The translations under genes were made by a program, and so were the position numbers. A stretch of 40,502 nt of DNA from Leidyana gryllorum EB-2025a (Eukaryota; Apicomplexa). The notes beneath the pieces were generated by a model. The model was given only the letters and a program-made list of their open reading frames with translations. It was not told where the DNA came from and did no database searches. The first letter of the stretch is position 1. Every line of letters starts with the position of its first letter. Location of the stretch: NCBI GenBank assembly GCA_048772705.1, contig JBLWGC010000066.1, forward strand, positions 1 to 40,502, given 5' to 3'. Below are positions 22,276 to 31,139 of the stretch, one piece after another.

Positions 22276-22335
22276 GGACTTTTTGGGAGCTGAATCGAGC
22301 ACTTCTCCCAGGCGAAGGAACATTATACCGATAGC
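22276..22335 (-). pseudogene. tRNA-Pro pseudogene
   Basis: Copy B of 10588. Confidence 0.45.
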
Positions 22336-22423
22336 TCTTCAACTCGACATCCGCGGCAGTGCCTCCCCAACGGCTAGCAAGCTTGCCTCGGTCGAAACGG
22401 AACGTCTTCCGAGTGAGAGGCTA

Positions 22424-22496
22424 TGATGCGGATGGGACTCGAACCCACAACTCCCGGTTCCGAAGACCGATGCCCTATCCATTAGGCCACCGCACC
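22424..22496 (-). tRNA. tRNA-Arg(TCG)
   Basis: Acceptor GGTGCGG/CCGCATC, anticodon arm TCGGT-CTTCGGA-ACCGG, B box intact. Best Arg(TCG) gene; its copy A partner at 10733 is broken. Confidence 0.94.
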
Positions 22497-22663
22497 ATGG
22501 ATAGGCTTCGGTCATCTCGATACTGGTTGGGTGAAAGAAGTGCTTGATCTCAAAACCTCCCCCAAACCGTTGTTAAAAAGTGCCAGCGAGTAAGACATGT
22601 CGCTGGCAAGCTCGGGGCGGCAGGGACGCGGCGCATTCTGATTCTCGATGTGACAACCTCTTT

Positions 22664-22734
22664 GCCTCGCCCGCGGATCGAACATGGAACTTCCAAGTCT
22701 TGTCTAGCGCTCTCTAACTGAGCTTCCTACGCGC
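22664..22734 (-). pseudogene. tRNA-Phe-type pseudogene
   Basis: Copy B of 10978; the anticodon region CTAGACAAGACTTGG contains no GAA loop. Confidence 0.45.
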
Positions 22735-23009
22735 CAGAAAGTCATGGAGCGCGGTGAAGATGAGTGACCGACCGCACGTGCGAGCCAGTCTTGCCAAACC
22801 GTATGTGGCCCGAGTGCTCAAAGTCTGAGTATGCACGCGGTCGGCCTCAATGTGGCGCCTGACTTTGCCAGCCTGTAACCCCGCAGGTGAAGCAGCCGAC
22901 TGTACTGCCTGTATAGTCTACCCAAAGTCGAAGCTGATAAATTGTGCAACCCTCTCAGGTCATTATCGAGACTGAGAGTCCAGCCAGAAAAGCTTAAGCT
23001 CCTGAGCAA

Positions 23010-23081
23010 AGCCTTCTGCCGGAATCGAACCGGCGACCTTTCGCTTACTAAGCGAATGCTCTGCCCCTAATCTAAGAAGGC
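23010..23081 (-). tRNA. tRNA-Thr(AGT)
   Basis: Identical to 11340, including the A-box change. Confidence 0.87.
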
Positions 23082-23157
23082 AATGCAAGCCGGGAATCAC
23101 GCATCAGTCCCTATTGACGAAAGTTATCGGAGCACTTTGATCGAGTACTTCAATGAC

Positions 23158-23206
23158 TTGCACTGCCGGGACTTGAACCCGGATCGTGCGGGTGAAAGCC
23201 GCATAG
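23158..23206 (-). pseudogene. tRNA-Glu(TTC) 3' two-thirds
   Basis: Copy B of 11489; same break in the D-arm. Confidence 0.65.
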
Positions 23207-23385
23207 CTCAGCCTTCGGCCTAGAGCTGTACCCTCTTGGAAAGCAGTGGTACCCAGGTCGTGCAAACCGGCACTCGAGTCTGGCACATTGGACCACTCCG
23301 AAATCCGTGCCGTACTTCTGAGCTTGAGAGCGCCACTGTTGAGGGTCTGAGGTTGAGCCTTTTGAACCCCGGAGCAGTTGGACCG

Positions 23386-23465
23386 CCGGGGGTAGCTCAG
23401 TTGGTAGAGCATCTGACTGTAGTGCTGGCATCAGATAGTCGGCAGTTCGATTCCGTCCCACCGAA
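23386..23465 (+). tRNA. tRNA-Tyr(GTA) with 7-base intron
   Basis: Identical to 11718, with the same intron TGCTGGC. Confidence 0.8.
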
Positions 23466-23481
23466 AGTAGAGTGGTGAGCT

Positions 23482-23541
23482 GAGAATCGATCCCAGAACC
23501 TTTCGTACACAAAGCACCGTTTCATCATGTGGGCTAGCCTC
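23482..23541 (-). pseudogene. tRNA-Ala pseudogene
   Basis: Copy B of 11812. Confidence 0.5.
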
Positions 23542-23632
23542 CCTCTGTGCCTACCTCATGGCATTGAGCGATACTTCACATAGTGAGACGAGTCTCTCGA
23601 CTGTACCCAGCGGGTTGAACCACCAGCTAGGC

Positions 23633-23704
23633 GGCTGTTTGGTCTAGTGGTATGATTCTTCCTTCGGGTGGAAGAAGTCCTGGGTTCGATTCCCAGAACA
23701 GCCC
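23633..23704 (+). tRNA. tRNA-Pro(CGG)
   Basis: Identical to 11965. Intact. Confidence 0.95.
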
Positions 23705-23806
23705 GTCTGATAGTTGTTGACGCAACACGTCACCTCTCTTCAGGGTTGTCTAAGATATGCTGCTCCCACTCGTACAATCCCGGATGAAGTCCAGACCAGC
23801 TGAGAC

Positions 23807-23878
23807 AGACGCTAATGGGACTCGAGCACACAATCCCCAGTTCCGTGGACCGATGCCACATCCATTGAGCCACACCGC
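23807..23878 (-). tRNA. tRNA-Arg(ACG), drifted
   Basis: Copy B of 12139; same altered acceptor and loop CCACGGA. Confidence 0.6.
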
Positions 23879-23966
23879 CGATCAACGGGGGCGTCAAATG
23901 AGAGTGTGTTGCGATCAAGCGTTGTCGACTCGGCAAGAGTTTCCATCCGAGACACCGGAGATATGC

Positions 23967-24039
23967 TGTCCGAGCCAGGAATCGAGCCTGGGTTTGCACG
24001 GCCACAACTTACTCTCTTAAACCACACGACGACTCGCAC
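23967..24039 (-). pseudogene. tRNA-His(GTG), anticodon stem lost
   Basis: Copy B of 12299 with one added T in the D-arm/anticodon region. Confidence 0.6.
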
Positions 24040-24139
24040 AGTCTTCATATGAGGCTATAAAGGTTGTGACGCATCAATCGGGATGGGATGCAACAGGAGC
24101 GTCAGATGAAGTGCATGGTGATCCGAACACACTTCAACT

Positions 24140-24189
24140 TTCGGTGGGACGAAGTCGAAGCGGCGACAATGTGATGTCAGCACTACAGT
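24140..24189 (-). pseudogene. tRNA-Tyr 3' half, split by the inserted element
   Basis: Copy B of 12472; the D-arm part resumes at 24829. Confidence 0.75.
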
Positions 24190-24828
24190 TGTTGTGGTGT
24201 ACCAGTTAGTGCAATGGGAAGTGTCTTGTGCTCGCAACCTGGAGGTCGCAGGATCGAATCCACGGCCCTGCACTTCGCCCTTGGCTAGCCACCTCGACCG
24301 GCACATGGCTGCCCTTAGTATTGTGATCCAGTAGTGCAGTGGTAACTACTCGGACTTGGGACCCGCAGGTCGGCGGATCGAATCCCACCTCGGACAACTG
24401 TGCCAAGACCCCCAGGTGACGGGTGAGGGCAGGTCGAGGATGGAGGACGGGTGGGGGAGCCCCCAGGAGGCCCCACAGCGTCGTACACGCACGTCTAAGC
24501 TGCACACTGGTCTGCAGTGCCACGACATGTTCGGCGACTGCGCCAATAGCACAATGGTAATGACTACGGACTTATGTTCTGAAGGTCGGTGGTTCGAGTC
24601 TCCCCGCGGACAAGCCTGACTCCACGGCATTGTCAACGGGACTGGCTGCTTAAGGTAAGTCTTGTCCATACGTGTGCAGGTGAAGGCTGTACACGCGCGC
24701 GCCAAGACATTTGAGGCAAGACCTTAGCTGTAGCACATAGGTAGCGTTAGGTCCAACTTAGATGCTTTTTAGAAAAGGAAAAAAGGGGGAACGAACTCGA
24801 CAGTCGGCACTCACCCTGGAGCACAACA
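24190..24828. mobile_element. LTR-like element with three tRNA-like modules, copy 2
   Basis: Same insertion as copy 1, duplicated with its host segment: TGTTGTG/CACAACA ends and ACAGT target duplications (24185-24189, 24829-24833). Modules lie at 24194-24273, 24321-24397 and 24529-24613. It differs from copy 1 at a handful of bases. Confidence 0.75.
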
Positions 24829-24918
24829 ACAGTCAAGGGCTGTACCAACTGATCTACTTCAGCACGTCCAAGTCAGTCTCTCGACTTTACGCAACGAACT
24901 GCACCACCGACCAGTCCG

Positions 24919-24990
24919 CAGTTTAGTCTTTAATGGTGTGACCCTTCCTCAGGGTGGAAGGAGTCGTGGGTTGGATTCCCAGCAGAACCC
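24919..24990 (+). pseudogene. tRNA-Pro(AGG) pseudogene
   Basis: Copy B of 13249. Confidence 0.6.
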
Positions 24991-25171
24991 GTCCTTGTTG
25001 CGGATTGACTCAATATGCAACGCCTCTCAGCTCCAGCCAAACTGTTCCATCATAGATTCCGGCCCAAAGCTTTAGTTTTTCTCCCCCCTTGCACCTTCTG
25101 GTAGACCAAGCCGGGTCGTCTGGATGCAGCCAGCCACATTACGGGTATGACGCGATGTGAGGAAGACAAAA

Positions 25172-25273
25172 AATTGAGTGGACTTCTCGATCCAGATTGG
25201 TCATCCTTGCGCAGGGGCCATGCTAATCTTCTCTGTATCATTCCACTTATAGTGAGCCCCCCCAGAGGGGGGC
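25172..25273 (-). ncRNA. U6: U6 spliceosomal snRNA, second copy
   Basis: Identical core, 5' C6/G6 stem-loop and T6 terminator (25168-25173) as at 13502. Flanks are also identical, including the TATA-like site, so both copies are equally likely to be expressed. Confidence 0.93.
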
Positions 25274-25519
25274 ATTAACAGACGACTGGGGTAATATGAA
25301 GAATTGACATCAATTTATTGAAGGACTTGGGCGGCTTTTTGGGACGTTACTCTCTATAAATCGCTCGGATAGTATATCCCCCGGTGTCTTGAATGGGAGA
25401 TGTCGCTGCAACCAAGGTGAAGTTTGTCCAAACCTACGAGCGGGGGTGGCTACAACGGTCTCGGCAAAAGTGTCCTCTCTTGATCGCTACAAACTTTCAT
25501 TTTACGCTTCCGTTGATCG

Positions 25520-25590
25520 GCCCTAGGGCCGTACGGATACGGCATCGGTCTACGGAACCGCGGATTCTGGGTTCGAGTCCTAGTAGCGAC
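25520..25590 (+). tRNA. tRNA-Arg(ACG), drifted
   Basis: Copy B of 13850. Confidence 0.65.
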
Positions 25591-25738
25591 TGGGCGGGTG
25601 GTCGAGTTCCAGCCCCTCACAACTGCTGCAACTCAGATTTTGTCTCAGCTGGTCTGGACTTCATCCGGGATTGTACGAGTGGGAGCCGCGTATCTCAGCC
25701 GACCTCCGGGAGACGTGACGAGTCAGCACTATCAGACC

Positions 25739-25809
25739 GACTGGTCTGGGACTCGAACCCAGGACTTCTTCCACCCGAAGGAAGGATCATACCACTAGAC
25801 CAAACAGCC
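25739..25809 (-). tRNA. tRNA-Pro(CGG)
   Basis: Copy B of 14069 with the same altered acceptor. Confidence 0.78.
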
Positions 25810-25899
25810 AGGTCCTCGGTAATGCAACCCACCGGGTACAGCCGAGAGACTGGTCATACTGTGTAAAGGATCACGGAATGGCATAGGGCTTGCGCTACA

Positions 25900-25970
25900 G
25901 GCGACTAGCTCAGATGCTTGAGCGGTCACTCAGCGTGCGGAAGGGACTGGGCTCGATGCCTAGCCCATCC
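25900..25970 (+). tRNA. tRNA-Ala(AGC), drifted
   Basis: Copy B of 14230. Confidence 0.5.
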
Positions 25971-26150
25971 AAACTATATGCATAGAATCTTCGCCAGTAT
26001 AAGTACAGTTGGAACATCAACACTGTCTGCCAAAGCCCAGCAGGGGGAGTAGTAGTTTTCAAAGCACATCTCTACTTCCGGTGGGAGGGAATCTGGTGAG
26101 ATGCCGGCACTTTCCCATTTGTCAGTGCCGTAGGGGGGAGGCTGAAGAGG

Positions 26151-26195
26151 CGGCTGTTTGGTTTAGTGGTATGATTCTTCCTCGGGTAGGGAACG
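26151..26195 (+). pseudogene. tRNA-Pro 5' fragment
   Basis: Copy B of 14481. Confidence 0.65.
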
Positions 26196-26204
26196 TTGCA
26201 AGTG

Positions 26205-26277
26205 GGTCTTGTAGCTCAGTCGGCAGAGCGTGTGGCTGTTAACCACAAAGTCGCAGGTTCGAAACCTGCCAGAACCG
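26205..26277 (+). tRNA. tRNA-Asn(GTT)
   Basis: Copy B of 14535. Readable and folded, with the same C4-A69 mismatch. Confidence 0.9.
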
Positions 26278-26314
26278 GATTAAGAGGCACCCTAGACATT
26301 GACTGCGGTGCATG

Positions 26315-26374
26315 GCACTTGTGGTCTGCGACCCTTCAAAGATGATAGGGTTGGGTTGGGATCCTGGCACGTGC
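26315..26374 (+). pseudogene. tRNA-Gly(TCC) pseudogene
   Basis: Copy B of 14645. Confidence 0.55.
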
Positions 26375-26487
26375 AGCCGTAGCCCGTCTGTCAGTTGTTG
26401 ACTCAACACGGCACTCGACCCATCCCGGACAGCTAAGACAGGATCTGAGTTGTTGACTCAACAGGCTGCAACCCGGCCATTCGCCCA

Positions 26488-26558
26488 GACGCTACTGGGA
26501 CTCGAACCCAGAATGCCCGGTTCCGTAGACCGATGCCATATCCATTAGGCCATAGCGC
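26488..26558 (-). tRNA. tRNA-Arg(ACG)
   Basis: Copy B of 14818. Intact. Confidence 0.93.
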
Positions 26559-26680
26559 CGACTAGCGGAGCCGTCAAATGGAAGTGTGTAGCGATCAAGA
26601 CAGGACATGGGCAGCTACGCCCGCTGGTGGGTCCGGACAACTTCACCAACATCTCCCATTCGAGACATCGGGGACATACT

Positions 26681-26766
26681 ATCCAAGCCAGGATTCGGGC
26701 CTGGGTATGCACGGCCGGATCGTGCGGGTGAGAGCCGCATATCCTAGCCACTTAGACTACAGTGGA
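26681..26766 (-). pseudogene. Chimeric tRNA: Glu(CTC) 5' part, His 3' part
   Basis: Copy B of 15011, unchanged. Confidence 0.7.
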
Positions 26767-26911
26767 CAACTCCCTCAGCTGCAGCTTTCGCCGAGAGCCG
26801 TACCCTCTTGACAAGACGTGGTCTGTCGGGTGAACCTACAACAAAGGGGTTGCAGAATCATGTTGTAGAAAGAGGAGGGTGTCTCTAGCAACCTCTGAAA
26901 CATTGTAGCTG

Positions 26912-26984
26912 GGTCTTGTAGCTCAGTCGGCAGAGCGTGTGGCTGTTAACCACAAAGTCGCAGTTTCGAAACCTGCCAGAACCG
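26912..26984 (+). tRNA. tRNA-Asn(GTT)
   Basis: Copy B of 15242. Confidence 0.85.
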
Positions 26985-27090
26985 TTTCAGAGGCACCCCA
27001 GACACTGACTTGACTGCCCTGCTCTCGCAATGGCACCTGTGGTCTGCGACCCTTCAGAGTGACTCCCGCCACGTGTAGCCATACGTACTT

Positions 27091-27163
27091 TGGACGACCT
27101 GGGCATCGATCCCAGGACCTCTCGCATGCTAAGCGAGCGCTCTACCATTTGAGCTAGTCGCCC
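27091..27163 (-). tRNA. tRNA-Ala(AGC)
   Basis: Identical to 15421. Beyond its 5' end the sequence follows the module seen at 3784-3923 (spacer, then Leu), not copy A. Confidence 0.94.
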
Positions 27164-27223
27164 ATCCGCACTACATGGAAGACCTATTGCATCCAGTGGC
27201 TGACCGACTGCCCACACAACGGC

Positions 27224-27303
27224 TGTCAAGAGTGGGATTCGAACCCACGCCCTTTCGGACTGCGGCCTGAACACAGCGCCTTGGACCGCTCGGCCATCTT
27301 GCC
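27224..27303 (-). tRNA. tRNA-Leu(CAG)
   Basis: Anticodon arm CTGTG-TTCAGGC-CGCAG. One acceptor change (CTTGAC). Class II. Confidence 0.9.
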
Positions 27304-27398
27304 GGAGCGTTCTTGGCTCGCCACTTTACACGTTTTCTGTCCGTGAAGGCTCGAGGAGGGAGGACTTTTGGGGTTGAAGGCCGGTGTGTTTGTGAGCC

Positions 27399-27470
27399 AC
27401 CGAAATAGTATGGTGGTTAGTATTTCCGCCTGTCACGCGGAAGACCCGGGTTCGATTCCCGGTCTCGGAG
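27399..27470 (+). tRNA. tRNA-Asp(GTC)
   Basis: Anticodon arm TCCGC-CTGTCAC-GCGGA and T-arm are intact. Acceptor ACCGAAA/TCTCGGA has two mismatches. Confidence 0.78.
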
Positions 27471-27523
27471 ATACATCGTCTTCCGCTCTAGATTCCGTGA
27501 TGCTTGCCTGAACGATGCGTGTT

Positions 27524-27591
27524 ACAGCCACCGAGGATTGAACTCCGGACCTTCTGCGTTTTAAGCAGACGTCGTGACCGCTAGATGGCTG
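27524..27591 (-). pseudogene. tRNA-Val body, loop reads AAA, D-arm shortened
   Basis: Anticodon arm TCTGC-TTAAAAC-GCAGA is paired but reads AAA (Phe-type codon partner). About three bases are missing near the 5' acceptor/D-arm. Confidence 0.6.
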
Positions 27592-27732
27592 CACGGAGCT
27601 TCCGGACTGCCGAAGGGGCGTGTGTCTCTGGAAACGCGTATCCGATGAGCCTGGTTCATATGTACCGGCCTAAGTTGGACGGCCTGGAGTAGTTAAGACC
27701 CTTCGTTCTGTATTCAGGAATGGAGGTGTCAC

Positions 27733-27802
27733 GCATCTGTGGTTTAGTGGTAGACTGTGTCGTTGCCGCCTAGACGACCCAGGTTCGATTCCCACAGATG
27801 CA
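27733..27802 (+). pseudogene. tRNA-Gly(GCC), T-stem shortened
   Basis: Loop TTGCCGC reads GCC. Two T-stem bases are missing (TTCCCACAGATG). Confidence 0.6.
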
Positions 27803-27884
27803 GAGAAGATGGCAGATGGTTGATTGAGGCACCATTCTGGGGTTTCAGGCTTGAGTTGTTGTCTGCCCCTCCAATCACATCGAA

Positions 27885-27966
27885 CGACAGCTGCTGGATT
27901 CGAACCAGCGCGGGCCAGACCCAGTAGATTTCAAGTCTACCCCCTTAACCACTCGGGCAAGTTGCC
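27885..27966 (-). tRNA. tRNA-Ser(TGA)
   Basis: Anticodon arm GTAGA-CTTGAAA-TCTAC; class II; acceptor GGCAACT/AGCTGTC with one mismatch; T-loop TTCGAAT. Confidence 0.9.
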
Positions 27967-28050
27967 AACTGTCGAATTCGACATGCCGCGAGAAGTGACC
28001 AAATACCCCCATGTTCAGCGTGTCCTGCGGCATTGATAGGTGTCTAAACT

Positions 28051-28097
28051 GACCTCTCGCGTGCAAAGTCATCGCTCTACCACTTGAGATAGCCGCC
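28051..28097 (-). pseudogene. tRNA-Ala(TGC) 5' part
   Basis: D-arm and anticodon region of an Ala(TGC) copy (GCGTGCAAAG on the plus strand) without its T-arm. Confidence 0.5.
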
Positions 28098-28184
28098 CAC
28101 CCGCCAAACCTAGGTGGACTTCCCACCTGAGATCGACTCACAGTTCTCTGGCGCCTCATTCGTCAGTGCAACTGTTGTGACTCG

Positions 28185-28257
28185 TCCACTGTAGTCTAAG
28201 TGGCTAGGATATGCGGCTTTCACCCGCACGATCCGGGTTCAAGTCCCGGCAGTGGAA
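28185..28257 (+). tRNA. tRNA-Glu(TTC)
   Basis: Identical in all arms to 5103. Intact. Confidence 0.95.
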
Positions 28258-28314
28258 ATCCAGCTGAGTGTGCTTGTAGGCAACAGTTCCATTCTTACTT
28301 CCAGGGAAACAGCA

Positions 28315-28390
28315 CACCGCCCGCGAGGCTCGAACCCGCGACTGCAAGATTAAGAGTCTTTCTTCCGCTCTACCGACTGAGCTAGGCGGC
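28315..28390 (-). tRNA. tRNA-Lys(CTT) with inserted bases
   Basis: Acceptor, T-arm and loop CTCTTAA are intact. A few extra bases (GAAGA-like) precede the anticodon stem and likely disturb the fold. Confidence 0.65.
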
Positions 28391-28466
28391 AGGAAAGCAA
28401 AGACACAAAACCCGATAGCCTGACATCTAAAGTGGCTTTGGTACCCACCAGCCTCACTTGAAGATT

Positions 28467-28538
28467 GTCCGGGTCGTCTAGTGCTTACAACAGCAAGCTG
28501 TGGCCCTGCATACCCAGGCCCGAATCCTGGCTTGGATA
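28467..28538 (+). tRNA. tRNA-His(GTG)
   Basis: Acceptor GTCCGGG/CTTGGAT pairs throughout using wobbles. Anticodon arm GCAAG-CTGTGGC-CCTGC with one mismatch. Confidence 0.72.
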
Positions 28539-28659
28539 GTATGTCCCCGATGGCTCGAATGGGAGATGTGGGTGAAGTCTGCCCAGACCCACATCGGGCG
28601 TAGCTGCCCATGTCCTGTCTCGATCGCTACACACTTCCATTTGACGGCTCCGCTTGTCG

Positions 28660-28730
28660 GCGCTATGGCCTAATGGATATGGCATCGGTCTACGGAACCA
28701 GGGATTCTGGGTTCGAGTCCCAGTAGCGTC
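28660..28730 (+). tRNA. tRNA-Arg(ACG)
   Basis: Anticodon arm TCGGT-CTACGGA-ACCAG (one mismatch), acceptor GCGCTAT/GTAGCGT. Confidence 0.87.
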
Positions 28731-28775
28731 TGGGCGAATGGCCGGGTTGCAGCCTGTTGACAACAACTGACAGAC

Positions 28776-28847
28776 GGGCTGTTCTGGGAATCGAACCCAG
28801 GACTCCTTCCACCCTAAGGAAGGATCATACCACTAGACCAAACAGCT
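28776..28847 (-). tRNA. tRNA-Pro(AGG)
   Basis: Anticodon arm CTTCC-TTAGGGT-GGAAG intact; the first acceptor base is changed (AGCTGTT). Confidence 0.88.
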
Positions 28848-28935
28848 GACTGGTCGGTGGTGCAATCCGCGGGTAGGGTCGAGAGAGTGGTCATGCTATG
28901 TTGACAACCGATAAATGCGATGGGGACTGCACGTC

Positions 28936-29007
28936 GGGCGACTGGCTCAGATGGTAGAGCGCTCGCTTAGCATGCGACAGGTATGGGATCGATGTCCAGG
29001 TCGTCCA
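28936..29007 (+). tRNA. tRNA-Ala(AGC)
   Basis: Acceptor GGGCGAC/GTCGTCC, anticodon arm CTCGC-TTAGCAT-GCGAC with one mismatch; T-arm slightly drifted. Confidence 0.8.
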
Positions 29008-29117
29008 AACGTCGTACGGCTGCACCTGCCGCTATGTGTTTACCGAGTTGAGAGCCTTTGATTGTGCCCTGTAGCCCTTGGATAGACTTTGGCATCGCAA
29101 TGCGGTCTAGGGTGCCT

Positions 29118-29182
29118 GAGACCGCGGACCTGCGACTTGGTATTTAACAATCACACGCTTTGCCCACTGCGCTACAAGAGCC
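29118..29182 (-). pseudogene. tRNA-Asn pseudogene
   Basis: Loop TGTTAAA keeps GTT. The T-arm is truncated and the anticodon stem is mismatched. Confidence 0.5.
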
Positions 29183-29282
29183 AGTTGAATATTTTGGAGG
29201 TTAGTAGAAAAACCCGTTTTGCATGTTTGGGGAAGCGCTAGCCCGGATGGCTCTACCAACTCTTTTTTGGGAAGGACTGATC

Positions 29283-29354
29283 GGTTACTTGGTGTAGTGG
29301 TTAGCACTGGAGACTCTAAATCTCCCGACCTAGGTTCGATTCCCGGAGCAACTT
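29283..29354 (+). tRNA. tRNA-Gln body with CTA (amber) anticodon
   Basis: Closely matches Gln(TTG) at 7235 and 7878. The anticodon arm GGAGA-CTCTAAA-TCTCC is fully paired and reads CTA, complementary to TAG. The acceptor GGTTACT/AGCAACT pairs at six of seven; one T-stem pair is A-C. It could be a UAG suppressor, or a drifting copy. Confidence 0.75.
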
Positions 29355-29418
29355 CAAAACTAGTCCTCACTTTTTCGTGAAACCTCGCCACTTCTCTTGG
29401 TCTGCGGGACCTTCGCCG

Positions 29419-29489
29419 CAGCCATGGTCTAGTGGTCAACACGTTTGCTTAACACGCAGAAGGTCCCGAGTTCGATCCTCGGTGGCTGA
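29419..29489 (+). tRNA. tRNA-Val(AAC)
   Basis: Anticodon arm TTTGC-TTAACAC-GCAGA paired, acceptor CAGCCAT/GTGGCTG. B box GTTCGATCC. Confidence 0.9.
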
Positions 29490-29544
29490 AACTCGCATTT
29501 TTGCAGGTGAGCACCACGAAATCTAAAGCGGAAAAACTAAGTGT

Positions 29545-29616
29545 CTCCGAGACCGCGATTCGTACGCGGGTCTTCCGAGTGACAGGCGGAAATACTAAGC
29601 ACTATACTATCTCGGA
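29545..29616 (-). tRNA. tRNA-Asp(GTC)
   Basis: Perfect acceptor TCCGAGA/TCTCGGA and loop CTGTCAC. The T-loop begins TACGAAT rather than TTCGAAT, which alters the B box. Confidence 0.8.
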
Positions 29617-29707
29617 CGCTCGTGGAGACCCCGGCCTTCAACCCCAAAAGTCTTTCTATTTTGGCTCACGGACAAAAACGCGTGGAGCGATGAACCAACA
29701 ACACTGT

Positions 29708-29764
29708 GGCAAGATGGCCGAGTTGTCTAAGGCGCTGTGCTCAGACCGCAGTCCGAAAGGGTGA
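29708..29764 (+). pseudogene. tRNA-Leu(CAG), truncated in the variable arm
   Basis: Acceptor, D-arm and anticodon arm CTGTG-CTCAGAC-CGCAG are present. The T-arm is replaced by the spacer that precedes Tyr genes. Confidence 0.65.
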
Positions 29765-29807
29765 GGATCTGGGGTTGAGCCGTTCGAACCCCGGAGCAGT
29801 TGGACGA

Positions 29808-29887
29808 CCGGGGGTGGCTCAGTTGGTAGAGCATCTGACTGTTGTGCTGGCATCAGATAGTCGGCGGTTCGATTCCGTCCCACCGGA
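29808..29887 (+). tRNA. tRNA-Tyr body with GTT (Asn) anticodon, 7-base intron
   Basis: Acceptor CCGGGGG/CCACCGG pairs better than in the GTA copies. The loop reads CTGTTG, turning GTA into GTT. The intron TGCTGGC is kept. Confidence 0.72.
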
Positions 29888-29995
29888 AGTAGAGTGGCGA
29901 TTGGCAAAGTACTACTCAACCTGATGGTTTTGGCAGACAGCGTTGATAGGCCAACTAGACTACTCCGGCGAGGGTTCCATCTATGTAGTTCGGAT

Positions 29996-30065
29996 GCGCT
30001 GAGAATCGATCCCAGAACCTTTCATATACTAAGCATTGTTTCATCATCATCTGGGCTAGCCTCCC
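29996..30065 (-). pseudogene. tRNA-Ala pseudogene
   Basis: Third copy of the family at 11812; keeps more of the anticodon arm (loop TTAGTAT). Confidence 0.5.
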
Positions 30066-30154
30066 TCTGTGCCTACCTCATGGCATTGAGTGATACTTCA
30101 CATAGTGAGACGAGTCTCTCGACTGTACCCAGCGGGTTGAATAACCAGCTAGGC

Positions 30155-30226
30155 GGCTGTTTGGTCTAGTGGTATGATTCTTCCTTCGGGTGGAAGAAGT
30201 CCTGGGTTCGATTCCCAGAACAGCCC
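30155..30226 (+). tRNA. tRNA-Pro(CGG)
   Basis: Identical to 11965 together with its left flank. Intact. Confidence 0.95.
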
Positions 30227-30339
30227 GTCTGATAGTTGTTGACGCAACACGGCACTCGACCCATCCCGGACAATGTCCCTGACAGCTAAGACAGGATCTG
30301 AGTTGTTGACTCAACAGGCTGCAACCCGGCCGTTCGCCT

Positions 30340-30410
30340 AGAGCTACTGGGACTCGAACCCAGAATCCCCGGTTCCGTAGACCGATGCCATATCCATTAG
30401 GCCATAGCGC
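30340..30410 (-). tRNA. tRNA-Arg(ACG)
   Basis: Anticodon arm and T-arm intact; one acceptor mismatch (GTAGCTC). Confidence 0.87.
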
Positions 30411-30528
30411 CGACTAACCGAGCCGTCAAATGAAAGTGTGTAGCGATCAAGAGAGGAGGGCAGCTACGCCCGATCGTGGGCTCGGACAAACTTCACCTAC
30501 ATCTCCCACGAGACATCGGGGACATACT

Positions 30529-30599
30529 ATCGAAGCCAGGATTTGGGCCTGGGTATGCACGGCCACAACTTGCTGTTGTAAGCACTAGACGACCCGGAG
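30529..30599 (-). tRNA. tRNA-His(GTG), drifted
   Basis: Loop TTGTGGC reads GTG; stem GCAAG/CGTGC has one mismatch; acceptor imperfect. Confidence 0.62.
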
Positions 30600-30665
30600 T
30601 GAGGCTGGTGAGTACCAAAGCCACTTTAGATGTCAAGCTATCGAGTTTTGTGTCCTTGGTTTCCT

Positions 30666-30738
30666 GCCGCCCTAGCTCAGTCGGTAGAGCGCAAGACTCT
30701 TAATCTCGCAGTCGCGGGTTCGAGCCCCGTGGGCGGTG
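30666..30738 (+). tRNA. tRNA-Lys(CTT)
   Basis: Acceptor GCCGCCC/GGGCGGT; anticodon arm CAAGA-CTCTTAA-TCTCG with one mismatch; B box intact. Confidence 0.87.
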
Positions 30739-30798
30739 TGAATCCATCTCCCTAAAAGGAAGATTGGAACTGTTGCCTACAAGCACACTCATCTGGAT

Positions 30799-30871
30799 TT
30801 CCACTGCCGAGACTTGAACCCGGATTGTGCGAGTGAAAGCCGCATATCCTAACCACTTAGACTACAGTGGA
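30799..30871 (-). tRNA. tRNA-Glu(TTC)
   Basis: Mirror copy of 15586, including the C-to-T change in the anticodon stem. Confidence 0.88.
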
Positions 30872-30963
30872 CAATCGCGCGTGCTGAGGCTTTGGACGAG
30901 AGCCGTACCCTCTTCGAGACACCTCTATGTAAAGACCTGTGTACGCTAGCGGATCTGCGCAAC

Positions 30964-31036
30964 GGGCGACTAGCTCAAATGGTAGAGCGCTCGCTTAGCA
31001 TGCGAGAGGTACTGGGATCGATATCCAGGCCGTGCA
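30964..31036 (+). tRNA. tRNA-Ala(AGC)
   Basis: Anticodon arm CTCGC-TTAGCAT-GCGAG intact; the 3' acceptor (GCCGTGC) has two mismatches. Confidence 0.75.
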
Positions 31037-31139
31037 AACTTCGTACGGGTGCACCCACCGTATTTGAATACTCAGAGTAAAGACCTTTGAAGGGTCCAAG
31101 ACCATAAGTGTCGTGGAGAGAGTAAAGCGCCGTAGAACC

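Larger units (their letters stand above)
17184..27163. repeat. Segmental duplication, copy B (copy A is 8249-15493)
   Basis: Direct repeat from the Leu gene to the Ala gene. Copy B is longer because it keeps Thr, Gly, Met and the left 2.6 kb of the insert. From 11460 on, the two copies differ by only a few bases per kb. Confidence 0.9.

Noticed and set aside
29640-29670. Dinoflagellate spliced-leader sequence (ATTTTGGCTC)
   Set aside because: Only a ten-base partial match, without the rest of the leader or a donor GT. Not enough to place the organism.
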